Shown one piece after another: positions 55,537-64,000 of a DNA stretch of 64,000 nt. Where the stretch lies: the NCBI GenBank assembly GCA_963835955.1, contig CAWIHZ010000005.1:310001-374000 (forward strand), read 5' to 3'. Origin of the DNA: Roseiarcus sp963835955. GTDB lineage: Bacteria; Pseudomonadota; Alphaproteobacteria; Rhizobiales; Beijerinckiaceae. The notes beneath the pieces are model-generated. The model saw only the letters and a list, made by a program, of their open reading frames with translations, made no database searches and was not told the origin of the DNA. The translations under genes and the position numbers were made by a program. How positions within the stretch are numbered: the stretch's first letter is position 1; the number at the start of each line of letters is the position of its first letter.

Positions 55537-57912
55537 ATGAGCAGCGAAGACAAGAAACATCGGGCGCATCTGCCCATGCCGACGCCGGAGCGAACCGGAC
55601 TGATCACCTACGACGCAAAAGATCCGGACAGCAAATTCCCGCCGATCGAGCAGCTGCGTCCGCCCGAGGGCGCTCCCAACGTCCTGATCATCCTGATCGA
55701 TGACGCCGGGTTCGGCTCGCCCAGCGCCTTCGGCGGCCCGTGCCAGACCCCAAGCGCCGAAAAGCTGGCGGCGGGCGGGCTCAAGTTCAATCGCTTCCAC
55801 ACCACCGCCCTGTGCTCGCCGACCCGACAGGCCCTGTTGACCGGGCGCAACCACCATTCCGCCGGCATGGGCGGCATCACCGAGATCGCCACCGGGGCCC
55901 CGGGATACAACTCGGTGTTGCCCAATACGATTTCGCCGCTGGCGCGGACGCTGAAGCTCAACGGCTATTCGACCGCGCAGTTCGGCAAATGCCACGAAGT
56001 GCCGGTGTGGGAGACGAGCCCGGTAGGGCCGTTCGACGCCTGGCCCACCGGCGGCGGCGGGTTCGAATATTTCTACGGCTTTATCGGCGGCGAGGCGAAC
56101 CAATGGTACCCGACGCTGTACGAGGGCACGACGGCGGTCGAACCGAAGAAAACGCCCGAAGAGGGCTACCACCTCATGGAGGACATGACCGACAAGGCGA
56201 TGGCCTGGATCTCGCAGCAGAAGGCGCTCGCGCCCGACAAGCCTTTCTTCGTCTATTTCGCGCCCGGCGCGACCCACGCGCCCCATCATGTGCCGAAGGA
56301 ATGGGCCGACAGGTACAAGGGCAAATTCGATCAGGGCTGGGACAAGCTGCGCGAGGAGACCATCGCCCGGCAAAAGGCGCTCGGCGTCATCCCTCAGGAC
56401 GCAAAGCTCACCGCGCGCCATGCGGAGATCCCCGCTTGGGACGAAATGCCGGAGGCGCTGAAGCCGGTCCTGCGCCGGCAGATGGAAGTGTACGCAGGCT
56501 TCATGGAATATACCGACCATCATGTCGGACGCCTGCTCGACGGCCTCAAGAAGCTCGACATCTCCGACGACACGCTCGTCTATTACATCATTGGCGACAA
56601 CGGCGCCTCGGCCGAAGGCACGCTGAACGGCGCCTATAACGAAATGGCCAACTTCAACGGCCTGGCGGCGCTCGAGACCCCTGAATTCCTGATGCAGCGC
56701 CTGGACAAGCTCGGCGGCCCGGAGTCTTACAACCACTACGCGGTCGGTTGGGCGCACGCGATGAACGCGCCCTATCAGTGGACGAAGCAGGTCGCTTCGC
56801 ACTGGGGCGGAACCCGCAACGGCGCGATCGTGTCCTGGCCGAACGGCATCAAGGCGAAGGGCGAAATCCGCTCGCAGTTCCACCATATCATCGACGTCGC
56901 GCCCACGGTTCTCGAGGCGGCCGGTCTGCCTGAGCCGATCTCGGTCAACGGCGTGCAGCAGCGCCCGATCGAGGGCGTCAGCATGTTGTACGCGTTCAAC
57001 GACGGCACGGCCGCGGAGCGGCATGAAACGCAATATTTCGAGATGTTCGGCAACCGCGGCATCTATCACAAGGGCTGGACCGCGGTGACAAAACACGGGA
57101 CGCCCTGGATCCTCGCCGGCCGAAAGACCGTGCCGCTCGACGACGACGTTTGGGAGCTTTACGACACCAACAAGGACTGGAGCCAGGCGAACGACCTCTC
57201 AAAGCAGATGCCGGACAAGCTCCATGAACTTCAGCGCCTGTGGCTGATCGAGGCGACCCGCTACAACGTGCTGCCGATCGACGATCGGGTCCTCGAGAAG
57301 ATGAACCCCGACACCGCCGGCCGGCCGGTGCTGATCAAAGGCGACACCCAGCTGCTGTTCGGCGGCATGGGGCGCCTGGCCGAGAACTGCGTCCTCAACA
57401 TCAAGAACAAGTCCCACGCCGTGACCGCCGAGATCGAAGTTCCGACGTCGGGCGCGGAGGGCGTGATCATCGCCCAGGGCGCGAACATCGGCGGCTGGAG
57501 CCTGTACGCGAAGGGCGGCAAGCTTAAATACTGCTACAACGTCGCCGGAGTGAACCACTACTATGTGGAATCCGCGACCCCGCTGCCCGCCGGCGAACAT
57601 CAGGTGCGGATGGAATTCGCCTATGCCGGCGGCGGCCTCGGCAAGGGCGGGCAAGTGACGCTCTATGTCGACGGCAAGAAGGTCGGCGAAGGCGCGGTCC
57701 CGATGACGCAGGCGATGGTCTTCTCCGCCGACGACGGCTGCGACGTCGGCGAGGATAGCGGCGCCCCGGTCTCGCCGGACTACGGCTCGCGCGGCAACGC
57801 CTTCAACGGCCGGGTCAAGGGCGTCCAGCTCGCCATCGCCGACGCCGCCGAAAACTCGGACCATCTCGTCTCGCCGGAGGACGCGATCCGGATCGCGATG
57901 GCGCGGCAGTAG
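55537..57912 (+). CDS. Arylsulfatase
   Basis: A 791-residue type I sulfatase. The active-site consensus C-x-P-x-R is CSPTRQALLTGR (Cys93, to be converted to formylglycine), and the metal residues are in LIILIDDAGFGSPS and IIGDNGASAEGT. The large C-terminal domain (after residue 560) is of the type found in long bacterial arylsulfatases. No signal peptide is present, as in the cytosolic Pseudomonas-type enzyme. ATG 55537 follows AGGAG; ATG 55504 would add 11 residues but has no ribosome site. It probably releases sulfate from aryl sulfate esters for sulfur supply. No formylglycine-generating enzyme gene is in this window. Confidence 0.92.
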   Translation: MSSEDKKHRAHLPMPTPERTGLITYDAKDPDSKFPPIEQLRPPEGAPNVLIILIDDAGFGSPSAFGGPCQTPSAEKLAAGGLKFNRFHTTALCSPTRQALLTGRNHHSAGMGGITEIATGAPGYNSVLPNTISPLARTLKLNGYSTAQFGKCHEVPVWETSPVGPFDAWPTGGGGFEYFYGFIGGEANQWYPTLYEGTTAVEPKKTPEEGYHLMEDMTDKAMAWISQQKALAPDKPFFVYFAPGATHAPHHVPKEWADRYKGKFDQGWDKLREETIARQKALGVIPQDAKLTARHAEIPAWDEMPEALKPVLRRQMEVYAGFMEYTDHHVGRLLDGLKKLDISDDTLVYYIIGDNGASAEGTLNGAYNEMANFNGLAALETPEFLMQRLDKLGGPESYNHYAVGWAHAMNAPYQWTKQVASHWGGTRNGAIVSWPNGIKAKGEIRSQFHHIIDVAPTVLEAAGLPEPISVNGVQQRPIEGVSMLYAFNDGTAAERHETQYFEMFGNRGIYHKGWTAVTKHGTPWILAGRKTVPLDDDVWELYDTNKDWSQANDLSKQMPDKLHELQRLWLIEATRYNVLPIDDRVLEKMNPDTAGRPVLIKGDTQLLFGGMGRLAENCVLNIKNKSHAVTAEIEVPTSGAEGVIIAQGANIGGWSLYAKGGKLKYCYNVAGVNHYYVESATPLPAGEHQVRMEFAYAGGGLGKGGQVTLYVDGKKVGEGAVPMTQAMVFSADDGCDVGEDSGAPVSPDYGSRGNAFNGRVKGVQLAIADAAENSDHLVSPEDAIRIAMARQ

Positions 57913-58087
57913 GGCGGCGCCGGCCGACACGCGATGCTCCGGCCGCAAGGCTGATCGAGCGGCCGGATTCCGCTATCGCGAGTCGACCGGGAGGGCCTTC
58001 AATTCCAGGCAGCGCCGCCTGCCGCCCGCCGGAGTTGGCAAGGCGCCGGCGGCATGAGAGAAGCTTTCTCGCAACCGAGACGCCGCG

Positions 58088-58600
58088 ATGCCGCGCCTGC
58101 ATGTTTGTTCGCTCGCCATGATCGACGAAATCGCCGCCCAAACCGGCGCGCGTTCGCTCGTCACCCTGCTGAGCCCCGGCACGCGGGTCGAGCGTCCGGC
58201 AGGAATCGCGCCCGAGCGCCATCTCTATCTTGCGGTGTCGGACATCGTCGCGCCGGAGCCGGGGCAGGTGCTGCCGGACCATTCGCATCTCAATGAGCTC
58301 CTCGCCTTCGCCCGCGCCTGGGACCGCGCCGAGCCGATGCTGATCCATTGTTTCGCCGGCGTCAGCCGCTCGACCGCCGCCGCCTTCATCAGCGCTTGCG
58401 CGCTCAGTCCACAACGCGACGAATTCGCCATCGCCCGGGCGATGCGCGCCGCCTCGCCGACCGCGACCCCCAACGCCCGCCTGGTCGCGCTCGCCGACGC
58501 GAAACTCGGCCGGCGCGGCCGCATGAACGCGGCGATCGCGGAGATCGGGCGGGGCGAGGAGTGCTTCGAGGGGACGCCTTTCGCCCTCGAGCTGGGCTAA
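58088..58600 (+). CDS. Dual-specificity/tyrosine-phosphatase-like protein
   Basis: A 170-residue Cys-based phosphatase. The P-loop HCFAGVSRS (Cys88, Arg94) matches HCxxGxxR, and an upstream Asp region SDIVAPEPGQ may supply the general acid. Homologues in alphaproteobacteria are annotated as tyrosine phosphatase family proteins of unknown substrate. It starts at ATG 58088. The stop codon (TAA 58598-58600) lies in the first bases of the double-hairpin repeat. Confidence 0.85.
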   Translation: MPRLHVCSLAMIDEIAAQTGARSLVTLLSPGTRVERPAGIAPERHLYLAVSDIVAPEPGQVLPDHSHLNELLAFARAWDRAEPMLIHCFAGVSRSTAAAFISACALSPQRDEFAIARAMRAASPTATPNARLVALADAKLGRRGRMNAAIAEIGRGEECFEGTPFALELG

Positions 58601-58702
58601 GCAGGATTTTGGAAAAGCAGACACCGGTTTTCCGATAAAAATCCTGCTTTTTCAAAGGACTTCTAAGCAGGGTTTTGTTGGCTTGCCAATGAAACCCTGC
58701 TT
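58599..58702. repeat. Double-hairpin dispersed element, copy 2
   Basis: A 104-bp element with hairpin 1 AAGCAGGATTTT ... AAAATCCTGCTT (loop with GACACCGGTTTTCCG) and hairpin 2 AAGCAGGGTTT ... AAACCCTGCTT (loop TGTTGGCTTGCCAATG). It is colinear with copy 1 at 25561. It lies between two convergent genes, just after the phosphatase stop and 26 bases before the M50 protease stop. Confidence 0.88.
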
Positions 58703-58728
58703 GGCGCCTCCTAAGCCCCGCGTATCGG

Positions 58729-59421
58729 TCAGCCCGCGCCGGTGATCCACAGGATATCGCCGACGATGGCGTCGGTAAGCGTTGCGACGAACCGCCACAG
58801 GAAGTTGAGGTCGAGGCCGGTCTGCGCGCCCAGGATCGGCAGGATCAGCAGCGCGGCGATCAGAATGATCATTCCATAAGGCTCGAGGGAGGCGAGCGCG
58901 CGCGAAGGCTCCGCTGGCAAGACCCCGACAAGGATGCGGCCGCCGTCGAGCGGCGGAATCGGCAACAGGTTGAATACGGCGAGCAGCACGTTGATGACGA
59001 GGGAGTTGTTGAGGTTGTCGGCCGCCCAGCCCGACGCGGCGTTCGGCAGGAACGGCGCCAGACGAAACAACAGCGCGCTCAAGGTCGCGAGCGCGAGATT
59101 GATCGCCGGGCCTGCGGCGGCGACGAACACCGAGTCCCGCTTCGGATTGCGAAGCGCGCGAAAGTTGACCGGCACCGGCTTGGCGTAGCCGAACAGAAAC
59201 GGCGCGTGCGAAATCAAGAGCAGCGCCGGCAGCAGGACGGTGCCGAACGGGTCGATGTGCTTGAGCGGATTGAAGGTGACGCGGCCCTGCAGCCACGCGG
59301 TTCTGTCGCCGAAGAGCCGCGCGACATAGCCGTGCGCCGCCTCATGAAAAGTGATGGCGATGATGAGCGGAAGGATCCAGGTCGAGAGCCCATAGAGCGA
59401 CAAGCCGAAGCGAGACAGCAT
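58729..59421 (-). CDS. Site-2-protease-like M50 family membrane metalloprotease
   Basis: A 230-residue membrane protease with about five spans. The zinc site is FHEAAHGYVARL (HExxH), with NLLPIPPLDGGRILVG as the NPxPPLDGG motif. FNPLKHIDPFGTVLLP is typical of the FwdE/YwhC-like M50 subgroup. These enzymes cut substrates within the membrane. ATG 59421 lies four bases after the ftsH stop, so the two protease genes form an operon. Substrate unknown. Confidence 0.9.
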   Translation of the reverse strand: MLSRFGLSLYGLSTWILPLIIAITFHEAAHGYVARLFGDRTAWLQGRVTFNPLKHIDPFGTVLLPALLLISHAPFLFGYAKPVPVNFRALRNPKRDSVFVAAAGPAINLALATLSALLFRLAPFLPNAASGWAADNLNNSLVINVLLAVFNLLPIPPLDGGRILVGVLPAEPSRALASLEPYGMIILIAALLILPILGAQTGLDLNFLWRFVATLTDAIVGDILWITGAG

Positions 59422-59425
59422 CGCC

Positions 59426-61286
59426 CTATCCTCGACCCGCGGACGCCGCGCCCGGCGTCGAGGGCGCCGCCCGCAATTGCACGCGAATCTGTTGAAGGGC
59501 GTTCTCGTCGAGCGTTTCACGCTCGAGCAAGAGCCGGGCGCCGCTTTCGAGCGTCTTTTCATGCGCCTTGAGAATGCCGACCGTGCGTTCGAAGCTGTCG
59601 CTGACGATCTTCTGCACCGCCTGATCGATCGCGCGCGCGGTTTCGTCGCTGTAGCGCTTCTCGTGCAGGCCCTCGAGGCCCGGCGGCCCGGTCAGGAACC
59701 GAGACGGCGCATTTTCGTAGGAAACCGGCCCCAGCGTCTGCTCCATGCCGAAACGCGTCGCCATGTCGCGGGCGATGTCGGTCACCTTGGCGAGGTCGTC
59801 GGCGGCGCCGGTCGAAAGATGATGGAACACCGTCCATTCGGCCGCGCGCCCGCCGAGCAGGACCGCCATTCTGTCGAGCAGCTCTTCGCGGGTGATGACA
59901 TAGCGGTCCTCGGTCGGCCGCTGGATCGTATAGCCAAGCGCGCCGACGCCGCGCGGGATGATCGAAATCTTGTGCACCGGATCGACGCCCGGCAGCGACA
60001 TCGCGACCAGCGCGTGGCCCATTTCATGATAGGCGACAATTTGCCGCTCCTTGGGATTGAGCACCCGCTTCTTCTTCTCCAGGCCGGCGACGATGCGCTC
60101 GACGCCCTCGGTGAAATCATCCATCGCGACTTCCTTGGCGTCGCGGCGGGTGGCGACGAGCGCCGCCTCGTTGACGAGGTTGGCGAGGTCGGCGCCTGTG
60201 AATCCGGGCGTCAGAGCGGCGATCTTCTCCGCCGAGACGTCGGGGGCGAGCTTATGGCCCTTCAGATAGAGATTGACGATGTCGATCCGCCCGAGTTTGT
60301 CCGGACGGTCGACCAGCACCTGACGGTCGAAGCGGCCGGCGCGCAACAGCGCCGGGTCGAGGATTTCCGGTCGATTGGTCGCCGCGATCAGAACCAGGCC
60401 GCTGCGCGAATCGAAGCCGTCGAGTTCGACCAGCAGCTGGTTGAGCGTCTGCTCCTTCTCGTCGTGCCCCATATAGGGATAGGCGCCGCGGGCGCGCCCC
60501 ATCGCGTCGAGCTCGTCGATGAAAATGATCGCCGGCGCCTTTTCCCGCGCCTGCACGAACAGATCCCGCACCCGCGCCGCGCCGACGCCGACGAACATCT
60601 CGACGAATTCCGAACCGTTGATCGAGAAGAACGGCACGCCGGCTTCGCCGGCGATCGCCCTGCGCCAGCAGGGTCTTGCCAGTGCCTGGCGGCCCGACCA
60701 GCAACACGCCCTTGGGCATTCGGGCGCCGAGCCGGCCATATTCGGCCGGATGCTTGAGAAAGTCGACGATCTCCTTGAGCTCCGCCTTGGCTTCGTCGAC
60801 GCCGGCGACGTCCTTGAAGGTCGTCTTGGTGTCGGTCTCGACGTAAACTTTGGCCTTGCTGCGGCCGATCGACATCAATCCGCCCATTCCGCCCTGGCCT
60901 TGCGCCAGGCGCCGGAACCAGAACACCCACAGGCCGAAGAAAATCGCAGTCGGAATGACCCAGGAGAGCAGCTCGCTGAGAAACGTGTTCTGGACCTGGC
61001 CGCTGAACTTCACATGATTGCGCTGAAGATCGGCGGCGAGCTGCGGCGCGACCCGGGTCGTCTGGAAAGTCTTCGCCCCGTTCTTCTGCGCTTCCTTCCA
61101 GTCGCCCTCGATATAGTCGCCCGAGACCCGGACCTCGGCGATCTTGCCGGCGCTAAGGTCGTCCAGAAACTGGCTGTAGGGGATGACGGCGACATTTCGG
61201 CTCAAGGCCCACATTTGCGCGAACAGGATCACGCCCATGATGGCGATGAAGGCGTACCAGGCGTGCCATCGTTGTTGCTTGTCCAT
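59426..61286 (-). CDS. ftsH: FtsH-type ATP-dependent zinc metalloprotease, frameshifted in the Walker A region
   Basis: The N-terminal part (61286-60670) has a membrane span (WYAFIAIMGVILFAQMWALS), an FtsH periplasmic domain, a second span (SWVIPTAIFFGLWVFWF) and Walker A VLLVGPPGTGKTLLA. The C-terminal part (to 59426) has IIFIDELDAMGRARG (Walker B), the SRH region ATNRPEILDPALLRAGRFDR and the zinc site YHEMGHALV. The join should read TLLARAIAGEAGVPFF, but an extra base (T at 60661 on the plus strand) shifts the frame right after GKTLLA. Length and order are otherwise normal, about 620 residues. It degrades membrane and regulatory proteins. The indel may be a consensus error. Confidence 0.9.
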
Positions 61287-61592
61287 CGGCGGCTCCCCGT
61301 CCCGGGGGATGAAGTCGAGCGCGCAGCGGCCCAGGAAAGGCGTCTGGTTTCATGCGCATGTCGACGTTTTCGTTCGGTCTCATTGCCTGAGAACAGGGAT
61401 CGAGTAAAGCCGCGCCAAAACCGGGATTTTAGACCCCGTCCCGCCCTCCGCAGCTCAATTGTTCACGCGACGCATCGCGCGCTAGGTCCATGAATGTTCG
61501 CCGATCCCCGCTTCCTGCGGCGCCGATGTTGTCGGCCGGGAGCGAAATATGCAATGGTGGGCGCGGCGCACGACAACTTTAGGGGAGTGAAA
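61287..61592. other. Divergent gap between ftsH and the PfpI-like gene
   Basis: 306 bases between divergent start codons. They should hold both promoters. I see no convincing sigma70 or heat-shock consensus and no coding potential. GGGGAG (for ftsH) and AGGGGAG (for the PfpI-like gene) ribosome sites lie at the two ends. Confidence 0.5.
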
Positions 61593-62225
61593 ATGCCTGG
61601 CAAGAAAATACTGATGCTCGTTGGAGAGTTCACCGAGGAATACGAGATCTTCGTCTATCAGCAGGCGATGGAAGCCGTGGGACACATTGTTCATGTCGTG
61701 TGTCCCGACAAGAAGGCCGGCGATTTGATCGCCACTTCCCTGCACGATTTCGAGGGTCATCAAACCTATACGGAAAAGCCCGGTCACAATTTCACTTTGA
61801 ACAAGACCTTCGCCGACGTCCGGCTCAAGGACTACGACGCGGTCTATTGCGCCGGCGGGCGCGGTCCGGAATACATTCGCACCGACAAGCGCGTGCAGGC
61901 GATGGTGCGCCACTTCCATGAGGAAGAAAAGCCGATCTTCACCATCTGCCACGGGGTTCAGATCCTGGTCGCGGTCGATGGCGTCGTCCGGGGCAAGAGG
62001 GTCGGCGCGCTCGGCGCCTGCGAACCGGAGGTGATCCTTGCGGGCGGAACCTACGTCGACCTGTCGCCGACGGAAGCCCTGGTCGACGGCACGATGGTGT
62101 CGGCCAAGGGATGGACGGCGCTCGCGGCCTTTATCCGGGAGTGTCTCAAGGTTCTGGGCACCGAGATACGCCACGGCGAAGCGCAGCCAAGGCGAGAGCC
62201 GACCAAAAGCGCGGCGGTCGCATAG
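61593..62225 (+). CDS. DJ-1/PfpI family protein
   Basis: A 210-residue protein of the DJ-1/PfpI superfamily. The nucleophile elbow is IFTICHGVQIL (Cys in the GCHG-like turn), with AVYCAGGRGPEYIR and the N-terminal LMLVGEFTEEYE, in which a Glu usually supports the Cys. Members act as proteases, deglycases or isocyanide hydratases. ATG 61593 follows AGGGGAG at ideal spacing. The stop overlaps the start of the NIPSNAP gene by one base, so the pair is co-translated. Confidence 0.88.
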   Translation: MPGKKILMLVGEFTEEYEIFVYQQAMEAVGHIVHVVCPDKKAGDLIATSLHDFEGHQTYTEKPGHNFTLNKTFADVRLKDYDAVYCAGGRGPEYIRTDKRVQAMVRHFHEEEKPIFTICHGVQILVAVDGVVRGKRVGALGACEPEVILAGGTYVDLSPTEALVDGTMVSAKGWTALAAFIRECLKVLGTEIRHGEAQPRREPTKSAAVA

Positions 62226-62551
62226 TGATTTATGAGCTTCGCGTCTATCGCTGCCTCCCCAACCGGATGCCGGCTCTGTTGAAGAGGTTCGAATCGGCGA
62301 CGCTGCGGCTATGGGAGAGATACGGCATCCGGCAAGCCGGCTTCTGGACGACGCTGATCGGAGAGTCGAGCAACGATCTCACCTACCTCCTGGCCTGGGA
62401 GTCGCTCGCCGAGCGCGAGCGGAAATGGGGCGCCTTCGCCAGCGATCCCGAGTGGATCGCCGCCAAGCGCGACAGCGAGAAGGAGGGCCCGATCGTCGCC
62501 AACGTGGCGAGCTCAATTCTGCAGCCGACCTCGTTCTCGAGCGTGCGCTAG
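62225..62551 (+). CDS. NIPSNAP family protein
   Basis: A 108-residue single NIPSNAP/dimeric alpha-beta barrel protein (IYELRVYRCLPNRMPALLKR, then GFWTTLIGESSNDLTYLLAW and FASDPEWIAAKRDSE). The start is GTG 62225, sharing its G with the stop of the PfpI-like gene (TAG/GTG). Bacterial members are found with degradation genes, but no activity is established. Its 3' end lies 18 bases before the break point of the truncated acyl-CoA ligase on the other strand. Confidence 0.85.
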   Translation: MIYELRVYRCLPNRMPALLKRFESATLRLWERYGIRQAGFWTTLIGESSNDLTYLLAWESLAERERKWGAFASDPEWIAAKRDSEKEGPIVANVASSILQPTSFSSVR

Positions 62552-63112
62552 CTCGAGGCCGCGCCGGGCTCCCTTCGGATTCCCGGTGGCGCCGGACGTG
62601 TACATCAGCATCCACGGATCGTCGGGCGCGATGGAGACGTCAGGCTCGGCGTCTCGTGCGGCTGCGATCAGGTCTTCGTAGGAGACATAACCCGCCGGGC
62701 GCCGTCCCGCGCCGAACCAGATTCGCCGCTTCGGAGGGACAGGCAGATCCTGTCCGATGTCCTCCACCGCGCCCAGAAGCTGGTCCTGGACAATGAAGGC
62801 TGCGGCCTCCGAATCCTCCACAATGTATCGGATCTCCGGCCCGACCAGTCGGAAGTTCAGCGGCGCCGCCACGAGTCCCGCCTTGGCCAAGGCGACGTAG
62901 ATCTCCGCCCACTCGATCGCATTGTAGGCGAGGACCGCGACGCGATCGCCCTTTGTCAGACCCAGCCCCAGAAGCCCGTTCGCCAGCCGGCGGGCGCGCT
63001 CGTTCCACTGGCGAAAAGTCATGCTGCGTGCGAGGTCGCGAGCGCCCGTCCGTTCCGGACAGAGGCGGGCGTGCGCTGTGAGCATCTGGCCGAGGGTGAG
63101 AAGGTTTTTCAT
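62513..63112 (-). pseudogene. Truncated AMP-forming acyl-CoA synthetase (N-terminal third)
   Basis: The frame encodes 199 residues. The first 181 match the N-terminus of AMP-dependent ligases: ERTGARDLARSMTFRQWNER, VAVLAYNAIEWAEIYVALAK, APLNFRLVGPEIRYIVEDSE and ending at the ATP loop MLMYTSGATGNPKG. The remaining two thirds of the enzyme (about 330 residues, with the AMP-binding core and C-terminal lid) are missing. After 62570 the frame runs only into antisense of the NIPSNAP gene. It was probably cut by a deletion. The start at 63112 is the family start. No enzyme activity can be expected. Confidence 0.85.
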
Positions 63113-63331
63113 GGCCACGCCTCTGGCGCCCATTCCCCGCGCCGCAAAAATGCAGACCGCGACGACGCCCTATCGCCGCTGGTCGTTCGAACGTTCCGAA
63201 CATTCGGCGCCCGGCCCAGCAGCCGGTTCGACCGGTCGCGCCAAGCATTGACCATGGTGTTCCTCCAAGGCCGATGTCTTTTGTTGACGCTATTCCAATT
63301 CGCTTCGGAGTCCCGGCGCAAAGGCGCGGGG

Positions 63332-64000
<669 letters not shown>

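Overview
The window is GC-rich, densely coded DNA from an alphaproteobacterium, most likely of the order Hyphomicrobiales (Rhizobiales) and perhaps near the Beijerinckiaceae/Methylocystaceae. This placement is inference. It rests on the Smo-type polyol ABC locus beside a long-chain mannitol dehydrogenase, a DUF2865-type secreted protein, a PleC/DivJ-like PAS kinase, a ceramide-glucosyltransferase-like enzyme and typical intergenic palindromes. No marker gene here fixes the genus.

Layout. 0-2.6 kb: an aldehyde dehydrogenase and a short AcoR-like regulator. 2.8-7.7 kb: a minus-strand operon of ribose-type ABC importer genes (binding protein, ATPase, permease) ending in 5-methylthioribose kinase, a probable methylthioribose uptake and salvage unit. 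8-13.7 kb: housekeeping genes (def, rmuC, cupin, YkgJ-type Cys-cluster protein, SH3 protein, CobW GTPase plus WD40 protein). 13.9-25 kb: a polyol catabolic locus with a fused FGGY kinase/HAD phosphatase, a SorC-type regulator, SmoEFGK-like transporter, mannitol 2-dehydrogenase, a 17-codon deletion relic of a sorbitol-dehydrogenase-like gene, and two intact SDR dehydrogenases. 25-31.3 kb: BON protein, glycosyltransferase, gltX, a DUF2865-like protein, xseA.

31.3-38.4 kb is the accessory part: an AT-richer island with two unrecognised genes (one HNH-like), four copies of a dispersed short repeat, a decayed adenylate-cyclase/TPR gene, a wrecked IS630-family element, and tRNA-Glu(CTC). 38.4-47.9 kb holds a lipase lipoprotein, a phospholipase C-like phosphoesterase, a PhaC-like hydrolase, small membrane proteins, a TonB-like protein, murI and pepN. 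48-64 kb holds a PAS histidine kinase, a double cold-shock-domain protein behind a perfect CRP/FNR-type palindrome, acuI, an SRAP protein lacking two catalytic residues, tag, an HD hydrolase, an arylsulfatase, a phosphatase, ftsH plus an M50 protease, a PfpI-like protein, a NIPSNAP protein, a truncated acyl-CoA ligase and the 3' part of livF.

Several genes (rmuC, the cyclase, the histidine kinase, ftsH) carry 1-2 base indels that break otherwise well-conserved frames. These are either real decay or consensus errors in the assembly, and they should be resolved before any biological reading. I did not find a CRISPR array, a recognised defence system, a prophage, an rRNA gene or a replication origin. 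The most unusual items are the kinase-phosphatase fusion, the smoS-like deletion scar, the SRAP protein with Ser in place of Cys2 and the catalytic His, and a 104-bp double-hairpin element present twice at gene 3' ends.
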